Part shown: positions 1-8,928 of the stretch, piece after piece
How positions within the stretch are numbered: the first letter of the stretch is position 1
How the letters are laid out: each line of letters opens with the position of its first letter
Assembly (NCBI GenBank): GCA_036345935.2
Contig: JADWOT020000004.1
Coordinates: 8,015,062 to 8,079,061 of the forward strand
Source: Taenia hydatigena
Lineage: Eukaryota > Platyhelminthes > Cestoda > Cyclophyllidea > Taeniidae
Reading direction: 5' to 3'
DNA: 64,000 nt
Notes under the pieces: generated by a model
The model's database searches: none
Told to the model about the DNA's origin: nothing
What the model saw: the letters and a program-made list of their open reading frames with translations, nothing else
Made by a program: the position numbers and the translations under genes

Positions 1-500
1 GCAGGATGGCAGTGATGCCACAGAATCCACCTTACACTTCGTTTCTAGGCAACTCTCCCTACACATAACGTGCACCAGATGGGAAACTGAAGCACATCTT
101 TCAAGTCATTTTTGATGAATGACGAGGAAGGAGCGATGGTTGATGGGATGAAAGGAAGCCCACTGCGGTCTGTTTGTGCCGACTTGACTTCCATGCATCC
201 AAGCAAATGATGAAGGAAGACGAGCAACTAGGCGATGGCACAGGAACTGACTTCTCTTAACAGGGTCACAAGTGGCGCAACTCCTTACCTCCGCAACTAT
301 TTCACTGACTACTTCTTAACAACCCACCAACCAATATCACTTTCTATGGAAATTTCGACTGACATGATCCCTTCAAATTAATCAAGTGGCCGAACTCTTC
401 CGCAACAACTGCCTCATCCTCCATCACCTCACTCAGTGAGAGTTTGCTGCCTTCGTGGTTGCCAATCTATCGGCGTTTGCGTCGTCTTTTCGTCAAGCTT
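1..500 (+). repeat. Dispersed repeat, direct copy of 61,735-62,235
   Basis: This stretch reads almost base for base like 61,735-62,235, starting at a gcaggatggc(a/g)gtga core and running through the hindIII-like caagctt near 495. The corresponding ~470 bp is missing from the otherwise homologous minus-sense arm at about 24,960-25,010. I see no good coding frame. Confidence 0.85.
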
Positions 501-655
501 TGGTCTCACGCCATTAAATGTGCAACCACAAAAAATAGTCCACCACAACCTTCCAAAACTGCTCAGAGAAGTCCCAACAATCTTCAACTGAAATTCAGCA
601 AAGGACTCAAAAGGGAGATTGTTATTTAAGAGCAAGTTCAACACTCAGGCCGATG

Positions 656-880
656 TTATTGCGCATAGCACTTGCTGTTAAGCCACCCACATCCCATCGC
701 ATCGTCGGTCGGTGATGTCCACGCATACGTGGCAGTAGCAGCAGCTGCAGTGGCAGAAGCGGGGCTCTGTGGAGGAGGCGAAGCATAGAGAGGTTGAACT
801 AGTGCTTCAGTCCATGTAGCCGCATCCATCATCTGTCCATGCGACGTCAAGTACTCTCCAAATCCCCGTCCTTCAGGCAC
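656..880 (-). CDS. Possible internal exon, Ala/Pro/Ser-rich, unknown
   Basis: An open frame on the minus strand begins just after an acceptor-like attctag and reads PEGRGFGEYLTSHG, then an SPPPQSPASATAAAA low-complexity run and YAWTSPTDD. It has no ATG of its own, so it would be an internal exon. A degraded relative of its middle part lies at 1,500-1,615 on the same strand. No family is recognised. Confidence 0.3.
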   Translation of the reverse strand: MPEGRGFGEYLTSHGQMMDAATWTEALVQPLYASPPPQSPASATAAAATATYAWTSPTDDAMGCGWLNSKCYAQ

Positions 881-1004
881 CTAGAATATTGACAACGAGT
901 TGTAAGATGGAAATGTCTCCTCCTTCTCTTCCTCCTCCCAATGGCAAGGCACAAATCAACACTAACAAGAGGGACCACCGCCAGTCTACCCAAGCAGTAT
1001 ATCG

Positions 1005-1325
1005 CAACTCCCTCCCCTACTAAGCACACTCCTGACGGCGTCAAAGGGACAAACAACCCCACAAACCAACAAAACAGTCACCATTTACCACCTATCGCGC
1101 TATACAGTGACAAAAAAATGCACCACGTGAGTAGAAGGACTGACTCCATCGCTCCGAACAACACCTAATCGCCACACTTCCTCATCCAACGACTTTTTGA
1201 AGTGAAGGCCACAGTCTACCAAAAGTGCTCACCCATCCGCCTTTTTCTAACGCCAAGTTAGGCTTTCGCATTAGCGAGGAACCAGCGTTCTTCTCTCCGT
1301 GATTACAGCTGGCATGAATAAAATC
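1005..1325 (+). repeat. Dispersed repeat, inverted copy of 12,306-12,640
   Basis: The segment from gtatatcgcaactcc to gaataaaatcc reappears in reverse complement at 12,306-12,640, where it is part of a composite insertion ending in the assembly gap. The right boundary is sharp at about 1,325. It encodes nothing recognisable. Confidence 0.8.
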
Positions 1326-1499
1326 CACACCTTTCAATGCGTCTAAACCTTCTTACTGGTTGGTTCAACCGCAAATCCAAGTCGTTTCTGATACAAAAAT
1401 TCAACATTGGCCACTTACCCGGTTGGGCGGCCCAAAAAAAATGGTGAAATTGCTGTTGTTGCGATAGCGATCGTTGGATGAATGAATGAACGAATGAAT

Positions 1500-1615
1500 G
1501 TCCCCGTCGGTGATGTCCAGGCATGCGCACCAACACAGGTAGAAGCAGAGCTCTGTGGAGGAGATTTGGATGCAAATCATTCTAAAAGCCCCCAACATAG
1601 AAAGGGGCTGACTGG
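1500..1615 (-). pseudogene. Decayed relative of the 656-880 exon
   Basis: Read on the minus strand, one frame gives SPPQSSAST, then AHAWTSPTG, matching SPPPQSPASA and YAWTSPTDD of the 656-880 frame in the same order. The surrounding frame is interrupted. This suggests an old local tandem duplication of one exon; the match is short, so it is tentative. Confidence 0.3.
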
Positions 1616-2188
1616 CTTAAACTTAGGATCAGCGGCTGTAATATGGGTAGCGAGACCACGACAGTGACTTCTTAAGGCCCCTGAAAGTGTGAAGGGAAGT
1701 GTGGTCCATGGCCGTCCCTCGCGCCATCCCGTGGTGCTGCTAATGCTACACGATCAGCACATGTGCATGCATGACTGTGGACGTGAATGCCCGCGTGTGT
1801 GCCTGTCGCAATATCTCTTCTCCTGCCTTCCTGCGATCGCCCACCATCTAGCCAGCATTGTTGGATAGACCCCTCAACACCGCTCACGCAACGTGCACGT
1901 CGAGACTCCGATCGCCTCCTTACAGATGACGAGTGATCTAATCAGACAAGACTCGATGGGAGAGTGGCTACTAAGGCTGGATGTAGCTTCGATTGTTCTA
2001 CCATTGTTGGTGTTCCACAAGGAATAGATTAACGACCAACCTTCGTGCACATTGGTGCTGAAGCTGTTGCTTCAGTCTATGTGCATGCCTATGAACGCGT
2101 CTGTGGCGCAGTACGTCTATTCCTCTCTCCATGGATTGTGCCGCCATCTCCGTAGCATGACCAAGAAGATGCAGGGAAAAGTATTCTC
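1616..2188. other. No supported gene
   Basis: Only short overlapping frames occur. A plus-strand frame at 2,052-2,230 could be an exon (LHGLCRHLRSMTKKMQGK) ending at a possible gtggtc donor, but nothing decides it against the other frames. Confidence 0.3.
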
Positions 2189-2500
2189 CTACGTCCACTG
2201 TCTTCCGCTCTGTGTCTGCACCTCCAAGGTGGTCAGCTCAAGTAGGTAGATGTGCCGTGTTCCCCTTGCCTCTGGATGTCTTTCAACAGAGTATGAGGGA
2301 AGTAATGAGATGCGAGACAATAAAATAATAACTAAAAGTAAAGTTGTTTGGAAATGTGAATATTCCAGTTCTGCTCGGTTGCTTGGTTTCCGGACCATAT
2401 AAGTAGCCTCTTGATCTACTTTTACGTCAACAAGGATTTGCGCCAAGCTGCCGTGACCTTTGTTGACCTTGGAAAGGACATAGCTTTGCGTGTTGAGCAT
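2189..2500 (-). CDS. Hypothetical protein with hydrophobic segment, 103 codons
   Basis: An ATG-initiated minus-strand frame starts MLNTQSYVLSKVNKGHGSLA and is followed by a strongly hydrophobic stretch (TTLLLVIILL) around residues 53-62. The first 50 residues look protein-like, with mixed charged and hydrophobic residues and no repeats. The last 40 residues could be intron or UTR read-through. There are no neighbours on this strand and no second copy to test it. Confidence 0.3.
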   Translation of the reverse strand: MLNTQSYVLSKVNKGHGSLAQILVDVKVDQEATYMVRKPSNRAELEYSHFQTTLLLVIILLSRISLLPSYSVERHPEARGTRHIYLLELTTLEVQTQSGRQWT

Positions 2501-3037
2501 TACAACTAACTTTTTTTTTGCAAATAATGCTCATTTAACAGCATAATGTTTCACTTATCACTACTTTGATTGGAGATGGCAAGGTAAGTTGACGAACAGG
2601 AGACCTTAAGTGTGACCAAAATATTTGCAATCAACATCAAACAAAAGGTGGTCTAGAAATAGCCTTAGTTAACGAAGATTGCAGGTAGCATTTACGGGTC
2701 CGAATTTAAACGTCAGCTCTGGAGCCCAGATAGACGTGGGAATCAATTCAAATTAGGAAGGCGTGTTTGATGCATGCAAAGTTAATCACCCTCGTCCTTC
2801 TTATTTTTTTTGGCAAACCGCCATCATTTTCACCATGGTTGAAGGCTCTCGGTTGTGCGATTCTCTAAACGCGGCTGGTCAAATACGCAAACGCGAAAGG
2901 CGTTAAATCGCAATGGTCAACTACTTCCGGATTCATTTCCTGTCAAAAGTGCCTCTACTTACTGTGCTTATGTAACGGTGTTTCTAACCATCTGTAGAAG
3001 TGGGGAACGTATTCACAATACTTTCGTAAAGTGGTCC
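2501..3037. other. Flank of the gypsy element; expected 5' LTR upstream part absent
   Basis: This is single-copy-looking DNA. Directly upstream of 3,038 one expects the first ~110 bp of the LTR seen at 7,030-7,145, but the sequence does not resemble it. The 5' LTR has therefore been truncated or replaced. Confidence 0.5.
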
Positions 3038-3111
3038 CATATCTCGCCTAGCTGTGTAATTATCACCCCGTATATATTAAAGATGTCAAAACGTACGCAG
3101 ATTTCTACTGC
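3038..3111 (+). repeat. Remnant of the gypsy 5' LTR
   Basis: The stretch from catatctcgcctagctg through ttctac matches 7,146-7,214 of the 3' LTR and includes a tatatatt TATA-like box and the gag ATG at 3,083. Compared with the fragment at 12.8 kb and the LTR at 56.35 kb, 36 bp following ttctact are missing, a deletion that keeps the gag frame. Confidence 0.85.
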
Positions 3112-3730
3112 ACTGGTGGCAGCGTTGGCGGACCTTCCCCATTTCAAGGAAGGAATGAATTTCGGAGATTGGATGAAAACCGTTGGGTTTAACATCCACT
3201 TGTACCCCCAGCGGCAGAGGATTCCGCTGATCCTGCACGCTCTCCCGCAAGAGCTGTTCTCCGCAGGGGTTGATGTCGGAGTCTCACCCGACTCCGATCT
3301 CGATCAGTGCTGCGAGAGTCTGGCCCAGCTCGTTATTGACCAACGGGAGGAGTCGCTAGCTAGAGAGTTCTTTCTCTGAGAGAAAAAATCGGGCGAAAAC
3401 GACGAGGACTACGCGAAGGCCTTGCAAATACTTGCTGAACGAACTTTCGGAGGCTGTCCACCTAACAAGGTGAAAAGATGGGTGACTGTCCAATTCAAAG
3501 CCGGTGTCCGTCCCCCGTCCATCGCCGCGAAGATCCAGGCCCTGAAGACCAGCGACCTCAGCCAGCTGGTCGATGCAGCCACTAGGAAACGTCAGGAACT
3601 TCTCCTGACTTCGTCGCTCCACACGTCCCACCGACGACCGAGTTCCACACGTCCGCGGTGGACCCCTCTGCTCCGTATCGCTTATCCTCCCATGCCTCTC
3701 TTCCATTTATGCGAGTCTCCGGCAAGCTAG
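3083..3730 (+). pseudogene. gag: gag of gypsy element (capsid-like), broken
   Basis: The frame begins MSKRTQ inside the LTR and continues over the primer-binding site. Residues ~10-90 (LPHFKEGMNFGDW... LILHALPQELF) resemble the N-terminal half of a retroviral-type capsid. After the in-frame TGA at 3,377 the same frame resumes with FKAGVRPPSIAAKIQA and DLSQLVDAA, resembling the C-terminal capsid half. No CCHC zinc knuckle is seen before the protease, so it is either deleted or never present in this family. Beyond ~3,600 this frame is no longer coding; the meaningful frame shifts by one. Confidence 0.8.
3114..3124 (+). other. Primer-binding site, probably tRNA-Leu
   Basis: TGGTGGCAGCG begins one or two bases after the position where the LTR ends (ctctaca in the 12.8 kb copy). 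Eleven bases are complementary to the 3' end of animal leucine tRNAs that end CGCTGCCA plus CCA, as I recall them. The assignment is by memory of the tRNA family, not by a search. Confidence 0.6.
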
Positions 3731-4003
3731 GGGGGACGCCTCTGCAGTTTCCTCCTTGACTCAGGCGCAGCCAAGTCATTGGTGAACCCTCAAGCGTTCC
3801 CAGATCTCCACAATAAATTTCGCACGGGTCCTCCCTTCGCAAAACTTCTCTCAGCAGAGGGGAGAAAGATGAAAGTAAAAGGAGAGACGTTACTAAAAGT
3901 ATCACTGGGGACAGAAACTTGGCAAGTCCCATTTATTATGTGCCCCGAGTTGATTTGAGACGCTATACTCGGTGTGGACTTCCTTCGTAACACCAAGGCG
4001 GTC
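3601..4003 (+). pseudogene. pro: Aspartic protease of gypsy element, broken
   Basis: The active-site motif LLDSGAAKSLV lies at about 3,752-3,784 and the downstream ILGVDFL flap/C-terminal motif at about 3,965-3,988, as in retropepsins. A one-base frame change separates the upstream GKLGGTPLQF from LLDSGA near 3,750, and a TGA at 3,956 sits just before ILGVDFL. The frame then runs directly into reverse transcriptase. It would process the gag-pol polyprotein in a live element. Confidence 0.85.
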
Positions 4004-4940
4004 CTGAATTTCGCAGAAGGGACATTCGTGACCCCGCGGCATAAGAAAACAACCCCAGTCAGATCTCTGCCCAAAAAGGACGCAGACGCAATCTGTAGCG
4101 CCCTCTTCGAAGCTGCGGGCATCCCGATCAACAACTTGGATGAGCTTTGCTCCCAGCTAACGCACATCACCGATGGCGAGAGAAAGGAGCTACGCTCCTT
4201 GCTTAGCAAGTATCCAAGCATGTTCTCATGGCAAGGAGCAAAACTCGACCGAACAAGTATGGTCAAACACACGATTGACACTGGCGAGGCCAGGCCCATT
4301 TGGCAACCACCCAGACGTATACCTCCGCCCCTCCAGTACGAAGTGAACCGTCTGGTGGAAGAGATGATCAAGGACGAAGTGACCAAACCATCCAAGTCAC
4401 CATGGGCTTCTCCAATCGCACTAGTGAAGAAAAGTGACGGTAGTCTACGGCTGTGCATCGATTACACGAAGTTAAACGCCGTAACCAAGAAGGATGCCTT
4501 TCCCTTACCTCATATCAATGACTCCTTGGATGCTCTACATGGATCAAAGTGGTTCACCACACTAGACTTAAAATCAGGATACTGGCAAGTAGAAGTGGCG
4601 GAAAAAGATAGCGAGAAGACGGCTTTTATCGTGTCCATCAGGCTTTATGAATTCCAGACGATGCCTTTTGGACTTTGCAACGCCGCAGCCACTTTCCAGC
4701 GCCTGATGCAGACAGCACTGATTGGGCTCTTCCCGAAACATTGCATAATCTACCTTGATGACGTCCTCGTTTTCGGTAGAGACATTCGCGAGCATAACGC
4801 CAATCTCAAACTAGTCCTAGACCGTCTGCAAGATGCAGGTTCGACCTTGAATCCAAAGAAGTGTCATTTTCTCCGCCGTTAAGTCAACTTTCTGGGGTAC
4901 ACAGTCTCTTCAGACGGGATGGCAGTCAGTAAAGATGGCA
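3974..4940 (+). pseudogene. pol (RT): Reverse transcriptase of gypsy element
   Basis: The RT palm and finger motifs appear in order: LCIDYTKLN, TTLDLKSGYWQV, MPFGLCNAAATFQRLM and the catalytic YLDDVLVFG (YxDD), then NPKKCHFL. The frame is open from 3,974 to TAA at 4,880 and the next residues (VNFLGYTVSSDG) continue the thumb in the same frame until a TGA at 4,949. It is close to full length for a Ty3-type RT. The TAA is the only lesion within RT proper. All catalytic aspartates are present. Confidence 0.95.
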
Positions 4941-4947
4941 AAAACAA

Positions 4948-6384
4948 GTGAGAACCTGGCCAACAACAACGAATCAGACGGAACTTCGCAGTTTCCTCGG
5001 TTTGACAAACCACTATAGGCGCTTCGTTAAAGGCTTTGCCAAGATTGCTAGCCCCCTACACAAGCTAACCGAGAAGCAGGCAAAAAGAAATTTTAGGTGG
5101 GAGAATGAACATGATGAAGCCTTCAAAGAACCAAAGCGTATGCTCTGCTCCGCTCCGATTTTGGCTTTACCAAACTTTGAGACCGCCGCACCTCCCTCCT
5201 TCGTACTAGACACGGACGCCAGCGACGTGGCCGTGGGCGGTGTGCTTTCGCAAAGAGACAAAGAAGGTAGGGAACACGTCATCGCCTACGCTAGTGCCAG
5301 ATTGAACAAAAAAATGCGACAGAAGAGTGCAACAGAACGTGAACTTTTCGCCATCTATACAATGGTGCGACACTTCAAGCTCTATCTTATAGCGAGACAG
5401 CTCATAGTGAGAACAGACCATCAGGCGCTGACCCGGTTGGAAACAATGAAGGAGATCGATCGTTTGGTTGCACGCTGGTACGAGGAACTGCAACAATATG
5501 ACTTCACTGTGCAGCACAGAAAAGGAAACTCGCATAGCAACGCAGATGCCTTATCCCGCAGCCCTCTCTCAGTGGAAAGGCATGGCGGTGTAGTGGGAAC
5601 CCTATTTTTAAGCGAGCCGACGAAACATCATTGGAGCAACACACAGAGTGCAGACCCCGACACGTCCTTGGTATACGACAGGTTTCTGGCATCCTCGTCC
5701 AAGCCCACTGCGGAAGAGATGAAATCATCCAGCAAGGCAGCCAAGCAGATATGGCAGCAATGGTCCAAACTCTCCCTGGAAGATGAGGTCTTGTGGTACC
5801 GAGAAGATGCCACGTCTCCCAAGCGCTTGGTTGTTCCAGGTTCCCTGATACAAACAGCCCTCCAAGAACTGCACCAACAATTGGGCCACGTCGGTGAGAA
5901 AAAGATGGTGGAGGCTTCGATGAAACGATACTGGTGGCCCTCCCTCTCCCCAGACGTGCACGACTTCTGCCGAACCTGCATTACTTGCAGCAGGTTCAAG
6001 AACCCTCATTCCACAGCAGTGGCACCTCTGCAGCCTATGCTTACGGGATTTCCGGGCGAACGAGTGGGTATCGACATCATGGGGCCCCTACTCCTTACCA
6101 AGAGGGGAAACCGATATAACATAGTTATGGTGGACTACTTCACGAAAGTGGCCGAAGCGGAGCCCATGAAGTCCCACGACGCCGAGACAGTCGCGTCGAC
6201 CTTTTTCAATCGTTGGATCTGTCAGCACGGAGTGCCTGAATCAGTCCATAGCGACCAAGGCCCTAATTTTGAAAGCCGACTCTTTACTGAACTATGCGAG
6301 TCCCTCGGAATCGCAAAGACGCGCACGACACCTGGCCACCCTCAGGGCAATGGACAAGTGTGGAAAGAACTAACCGAACCCTGA
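4948..6384 (+). pseudogene. pol (RH-IN): RNase H and integrase of gypsy element
   Basis: An uninterrupted frame of about 478 codons. It opens with the RT connection motif ELRSFLGLTNHYRRF. RNase H follows, with DTDASDVAVGGVL, TERELFAI, RTDHQAL and NADALSR. Integrase follows with its H-x4-H...C-x2-C zinc site (HQQLGH ... CRTCITC) at ~residues 305-345, then GIDIMGPL and HSDQGPNFES supplying two acidic residues of the DDE triad. A 2-bp tg duplication near 6,357 shifts the frame just before the third catalytic residue, so this frame ends in a short missense tail. Confidence 0.95.
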
Positions 6385-6989
6385 TAGGGTTACTAAAGGC
6401 TTTCACGAAGGAGGCACGATCGGAAGATTGGGATTTAAACCTTGGACGTGCTCTTCTTGCCTATAGGGCTACAGTCCACACATCAACCGGTGTCTCTCCA
6501 TTCAAGATGCTCACCGGTCGCGAAATGAGAGTTCCCTCTGACGTCTTCCTCCCGCGCAAAGAAGTGACTACCGACAACGCCCCGAAGTACGTACTACGCC
6601 TCAAAGAAGGGATAAGAAAGACGTTTAATCTCGCCTGTCGACACCTTCAAATGTCTTATACCCGACAAAAGAAATACTACGACAAGCGCAGTCGACTCAC
6701 TGCCTACCACGAAGGAGATCTCGTTCAAATATATCGGCCGATTCCTCCACCTGGGACACATCACAAATTGTACCACCCTTGGAGTAAAGATCCCTTTCGC
6801 GTAGTAAAAGTCCTGTCCCCTACGAACTACCTCGTCCGGAATGCGGAACTCCGTACCCATCCCATAACCGCCCATCACAATAAGATCCGCCCTTACAGAG
6901 GTGCTCCGACGGTCGGCTACGAGGACGAAGCCTATTTAATCGTAGAAGAAGGCAAACCACCCGATGGTTTAACCAAAGCGAATCAATAG
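6358..6989 (+). pseudogene. pol (IN C-term): Integrase C-terminal part of gypsy element
   Basis: After the 2-bp duplication the shifted frame supplies VERTNRTLIGLL, carrying the missing catalytic glutamate, then LAYRATVHTSTGVSPF and the C-terminal DNA-binding module (YHEGDLVQIY ... DPFRVVKVLSPTNYLVRN), a variant of the GPY/F module. It ends at a TAG shortly before the polypurine tract, so no env-like third gene is present. Confidence 0.9.
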
Positions 6990-7014
6990 GGGTAGCGCCA
7001 GGGACGGCGCTCAA

Positions 7015-7029
7015 AAGACGAAGGGGCTA
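7015..7029 (+). other. Polypurine tract of gypsy element
   Basis: The purine-rich aagacgaagggg immediately precedes the LTR start, as needed for plus-strand DNA priming. Confidence 0.65.
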
Positions 7030-7255
7030 TGTAATACTTAATTCTTTATATGCGCTTTGTAGGCCAGAGGCGGGAAGTCAATTTGAACGACGTGACGGAG
7101 CAGCGCGGAGACTCGCTGGAGCGTGACACATCCTCGGCCTGAGCCTCATATCTCGCCTAGCTGTATTTATCACCCCATATACATTAAAGATGTCTAAACG
7201 TACGCAGACTTCTACTATCAAGGGTAACCAGGAGGGAGGGGAGGAACCCTCTACA
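7030..7255 (+). repeat. 3' LTR of gypsy element (226 bp)
   Basis: It starts TGTAATACTT and ends CCCTCTACA, giving TGTA/TACA inverted ends. It contains tatacattaaag, a TATA-like signal, and an ATG at 7,190 opening the same MSKRTQTST start as gag, so in this family translation of gag begins inside the LTR. A truncated LTR at 56,347-56,560 (minus) confirms the left end; the 12.8 kb fragment confirms the right end. Confidence 0.9.
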
Positions 7256-8117
7256 TGGACCACATGGAACCAACTGAGATGCAGCAGATCTGCTGATGAA
7301 CCAACAATATTTGGCGAGGAGAGTGTGCATGGCTGATAGTTGCACAAAGTGGGAAATGGCGAGGTGGGTAAATCAACGGTTGGACTGTGTGAAGTACCAT
7401 TCTGCAGGGCGATCACAATGAACTCTCGGTCCTACAAACAAGCCACCATGTGCCACGTTGGCGGCGAATCTGAGCTAAGCCTGTCAATTTAATGACGACC
7501 CATGCATTCAATTGTTCATCCATCCATTTACTCCTTATCCGTCCGTCCGTCCGTCAGTCTGTCCGACCACCCATCTCAAAATATTTTGCTAATTTGAGGG
7601 AATTCGGTGAAGCAAGGTGGAAACGCGATGAACTAAATGAAACCCTTCTTCAGTCCAGTGGGAGAAGGAGGGCCGTTTCTCCCTCACTGATTAAAACCCA
7701 GACAGTCTGTTCGGTATATTCGTTTCTAGGAGAGGCACCAAAATTTAATCAAGACAACTGATTGACTCCCTTACAAGTCCCTGTCCAATTTTCACTCGAT
7801 GAGTTTTGACTTGTCTAAAAATTTCTCCGATTCGGAAGAAGTAGGAGGTGAAAGTTGTAGGCAAAATTAGCTGAATTTTCCCATAACTCTGGTGCAAATA
7901 CAGCCCATTCCGTTGACTTGGACAATTTCCTGTCCTAGATGTCATCGTCGTCGTTGTCGTCGCCTTACGGTCCTGATTATGTGCCACAGTTAGGACACTC
8001 TAAAAACAGCATTTCCGGTTGCCGAGATGCATTAAAGCAGATGTAACCAATTAAAGGCGAAACTAAGGCAAGAAGTTGTGGAAGTTGGTTGTTTTATTTG
8101 CTTTCGGAGGCACTCTC
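7256..8117. other. No supported gene; short (CCGT)n tract
   Basis: A ccgtccgtccgtccgtc microsatellite lies near 7,541-7,557. A 7,492-7,761 plus frame exists but is low complexity at its start and has no second copy. Nothing else is supported. Confidence 0.4.
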
Positions 8118-8875
8118 ACTTGCGACCATCTTGCATAATTCACCAAACAACGGATTGTCCGAAACCGCTAAATTTGATGCCACGACATGACGTTGTGCCT
8201 GCCGATCTCTTGCTAGCTATTGTCGAGTCCGCATTGTCCGCTACCTCCTTCAGTGGAGTTCAGTTTGCGGTCTCCACGCATTGGATTGGAATCAACCGTC
8301 AGAAGGGAGCCTGTCGTCCAAACACCAGAGAACACGCATTATTCCAAATGCAAAATGTAACTGATTTGCAAATTTTGGATGCTGCCCAAGGAAGCGAGTG
8401 AGTAAATGTCAAAATGACTTCTGCTTGCCATTTCTTCATTTGACTTCCAGAAGGGAAGAGAGAATCACTAACAAAGTTCCACAAACCATGCGGTTGTCAA
8501 TAGATTAGGCATTCAGAGATAAAACAAAGCAAGAACAGTGCCATTGTTTGCTTGAACAAAGCCACCAACATTTCCTTAAGCAGATGCATAGACGGCGATT
8601 CCAAGGCTGATTTCACCCACAGGGCTCTCCCAATTCAAATCCTCCAAGTAATCTCTCCACCAGACTCGATAGTATCAGACATAAAGTGTCTCCCGCATTT
8701 GCATGGGGTGCTCCCTGTCTAAACATTCACAATTTCAGCATTTTCGGTATGAGACGACTGCATATAAATGGCAAAGTACTCTTCTATGGCACCGCTAATT
8801 GTTACAATGGTGGCAACAGTTCAAGCTGTCCTATCACCACTCGCCATCTATCGTCGCTTGCAACGCATTACCATC
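8118..8875 (+). repeat. Direct segmental duplication, pair of 55,594-56,346
   Basis: About 750 bp are nearly identical to 55,594-56,346, differing by scattered single bases. The second copy is cut on the right by an LTR fragment and on the left by another repeat unit (breakpoint at ttgcgaccatct). It carries the two short genes listed next. Confidence 0.9.
8177..8508 (+). CDS. Small two-exon gene, ~92 residues, unknown function
   Basis: The ATG at 8,177 opens MPRHDVVPADLLLAIVESAL, continuing to LQILDAAQGS. A perfect GTGAGT donor at 8,398 and a ttgacttccag acceptor ending at 8,450 define a 53-bp intron in phase 2. The second exon adds REERITNKVPQTMRLSID and a TAG at 8,506. In the copy at 55,650-55,981 both splice sites, length and stop are kept, with only a few residue changes (H/L, L/P, S/T, G/A, Q/R). 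I recognise no domain. The start could lie further upstream, because the frame is open to 8,078. Confidence 0.55.
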
Positions 8876-8928
8876 TCCGGTGCACTTCATTCTTACGTGC
8901 CCGCATGGATAACACGAATTGGTGGTGA
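8623..8928 (+). CDS. Exon candidate, 101 residues, unknown
   Basis: After a good acceptor (tttcacccacag) the frame runs GSPNSNPPSNLSTR ... FAWGAPCLNIHNFSIFG ... VLFYGTANCYNGGNSSSCPI to a TGA. Comparison with 56,096-56,346 favours this frame: the VLFYGTANCYNGGNSSSCPI core is identical although third-base changes occurred. The overlapping frame starting at 8,768 would instead carry replacements at nearly every change. No upstream exon is identified; the preceding gene ends only 115 bp before, so this could be its continuation by alternative splicing. Confidence 0.45.
   Translation, partial: GSPNSNPPSNLSTRLDSIRHKVSPAFAWGAPCLNIHNFSIFGMRRLHINGKVLFYGTANCYNGGNSSSCPITTRHLSSLATHYHLRCTSFLRARMDNTNWW

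Larger units (their letters stand above)
3038..7255 (+). mobile_element. Defective Ty3/gypsy LTR retrotransposon
   Basis: Domain order is gag, protease, reverse transcriptase, RNase H, integrase, which is the Ty3/gypsy order (Copia puts integrase first). The 3' LTR (7,030-7,255) is complete with TGTA...TACA ends; only about 70 bp of the 5' LTR remains. Visible lesions are TGA at 3,377, a frame change near 3,600, a 1-bp frame change near 3,750, TGA at 3,956, TAA at 4,880, a frame change near 4,945 and a 2-bp duplication near 6,357. The copy cannot make a polyprotein. Related pieces occur at 12,727-12,816 (LTR end plus gag start, minus sense) and 56,347-56,560 (LTR, minus sense). Confidence 0.95.

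Noticed and set aside
7492..7761. 89-codon plus frame
   Set aside because: Begins in a CCGT microsatellite; no conservation evidence.
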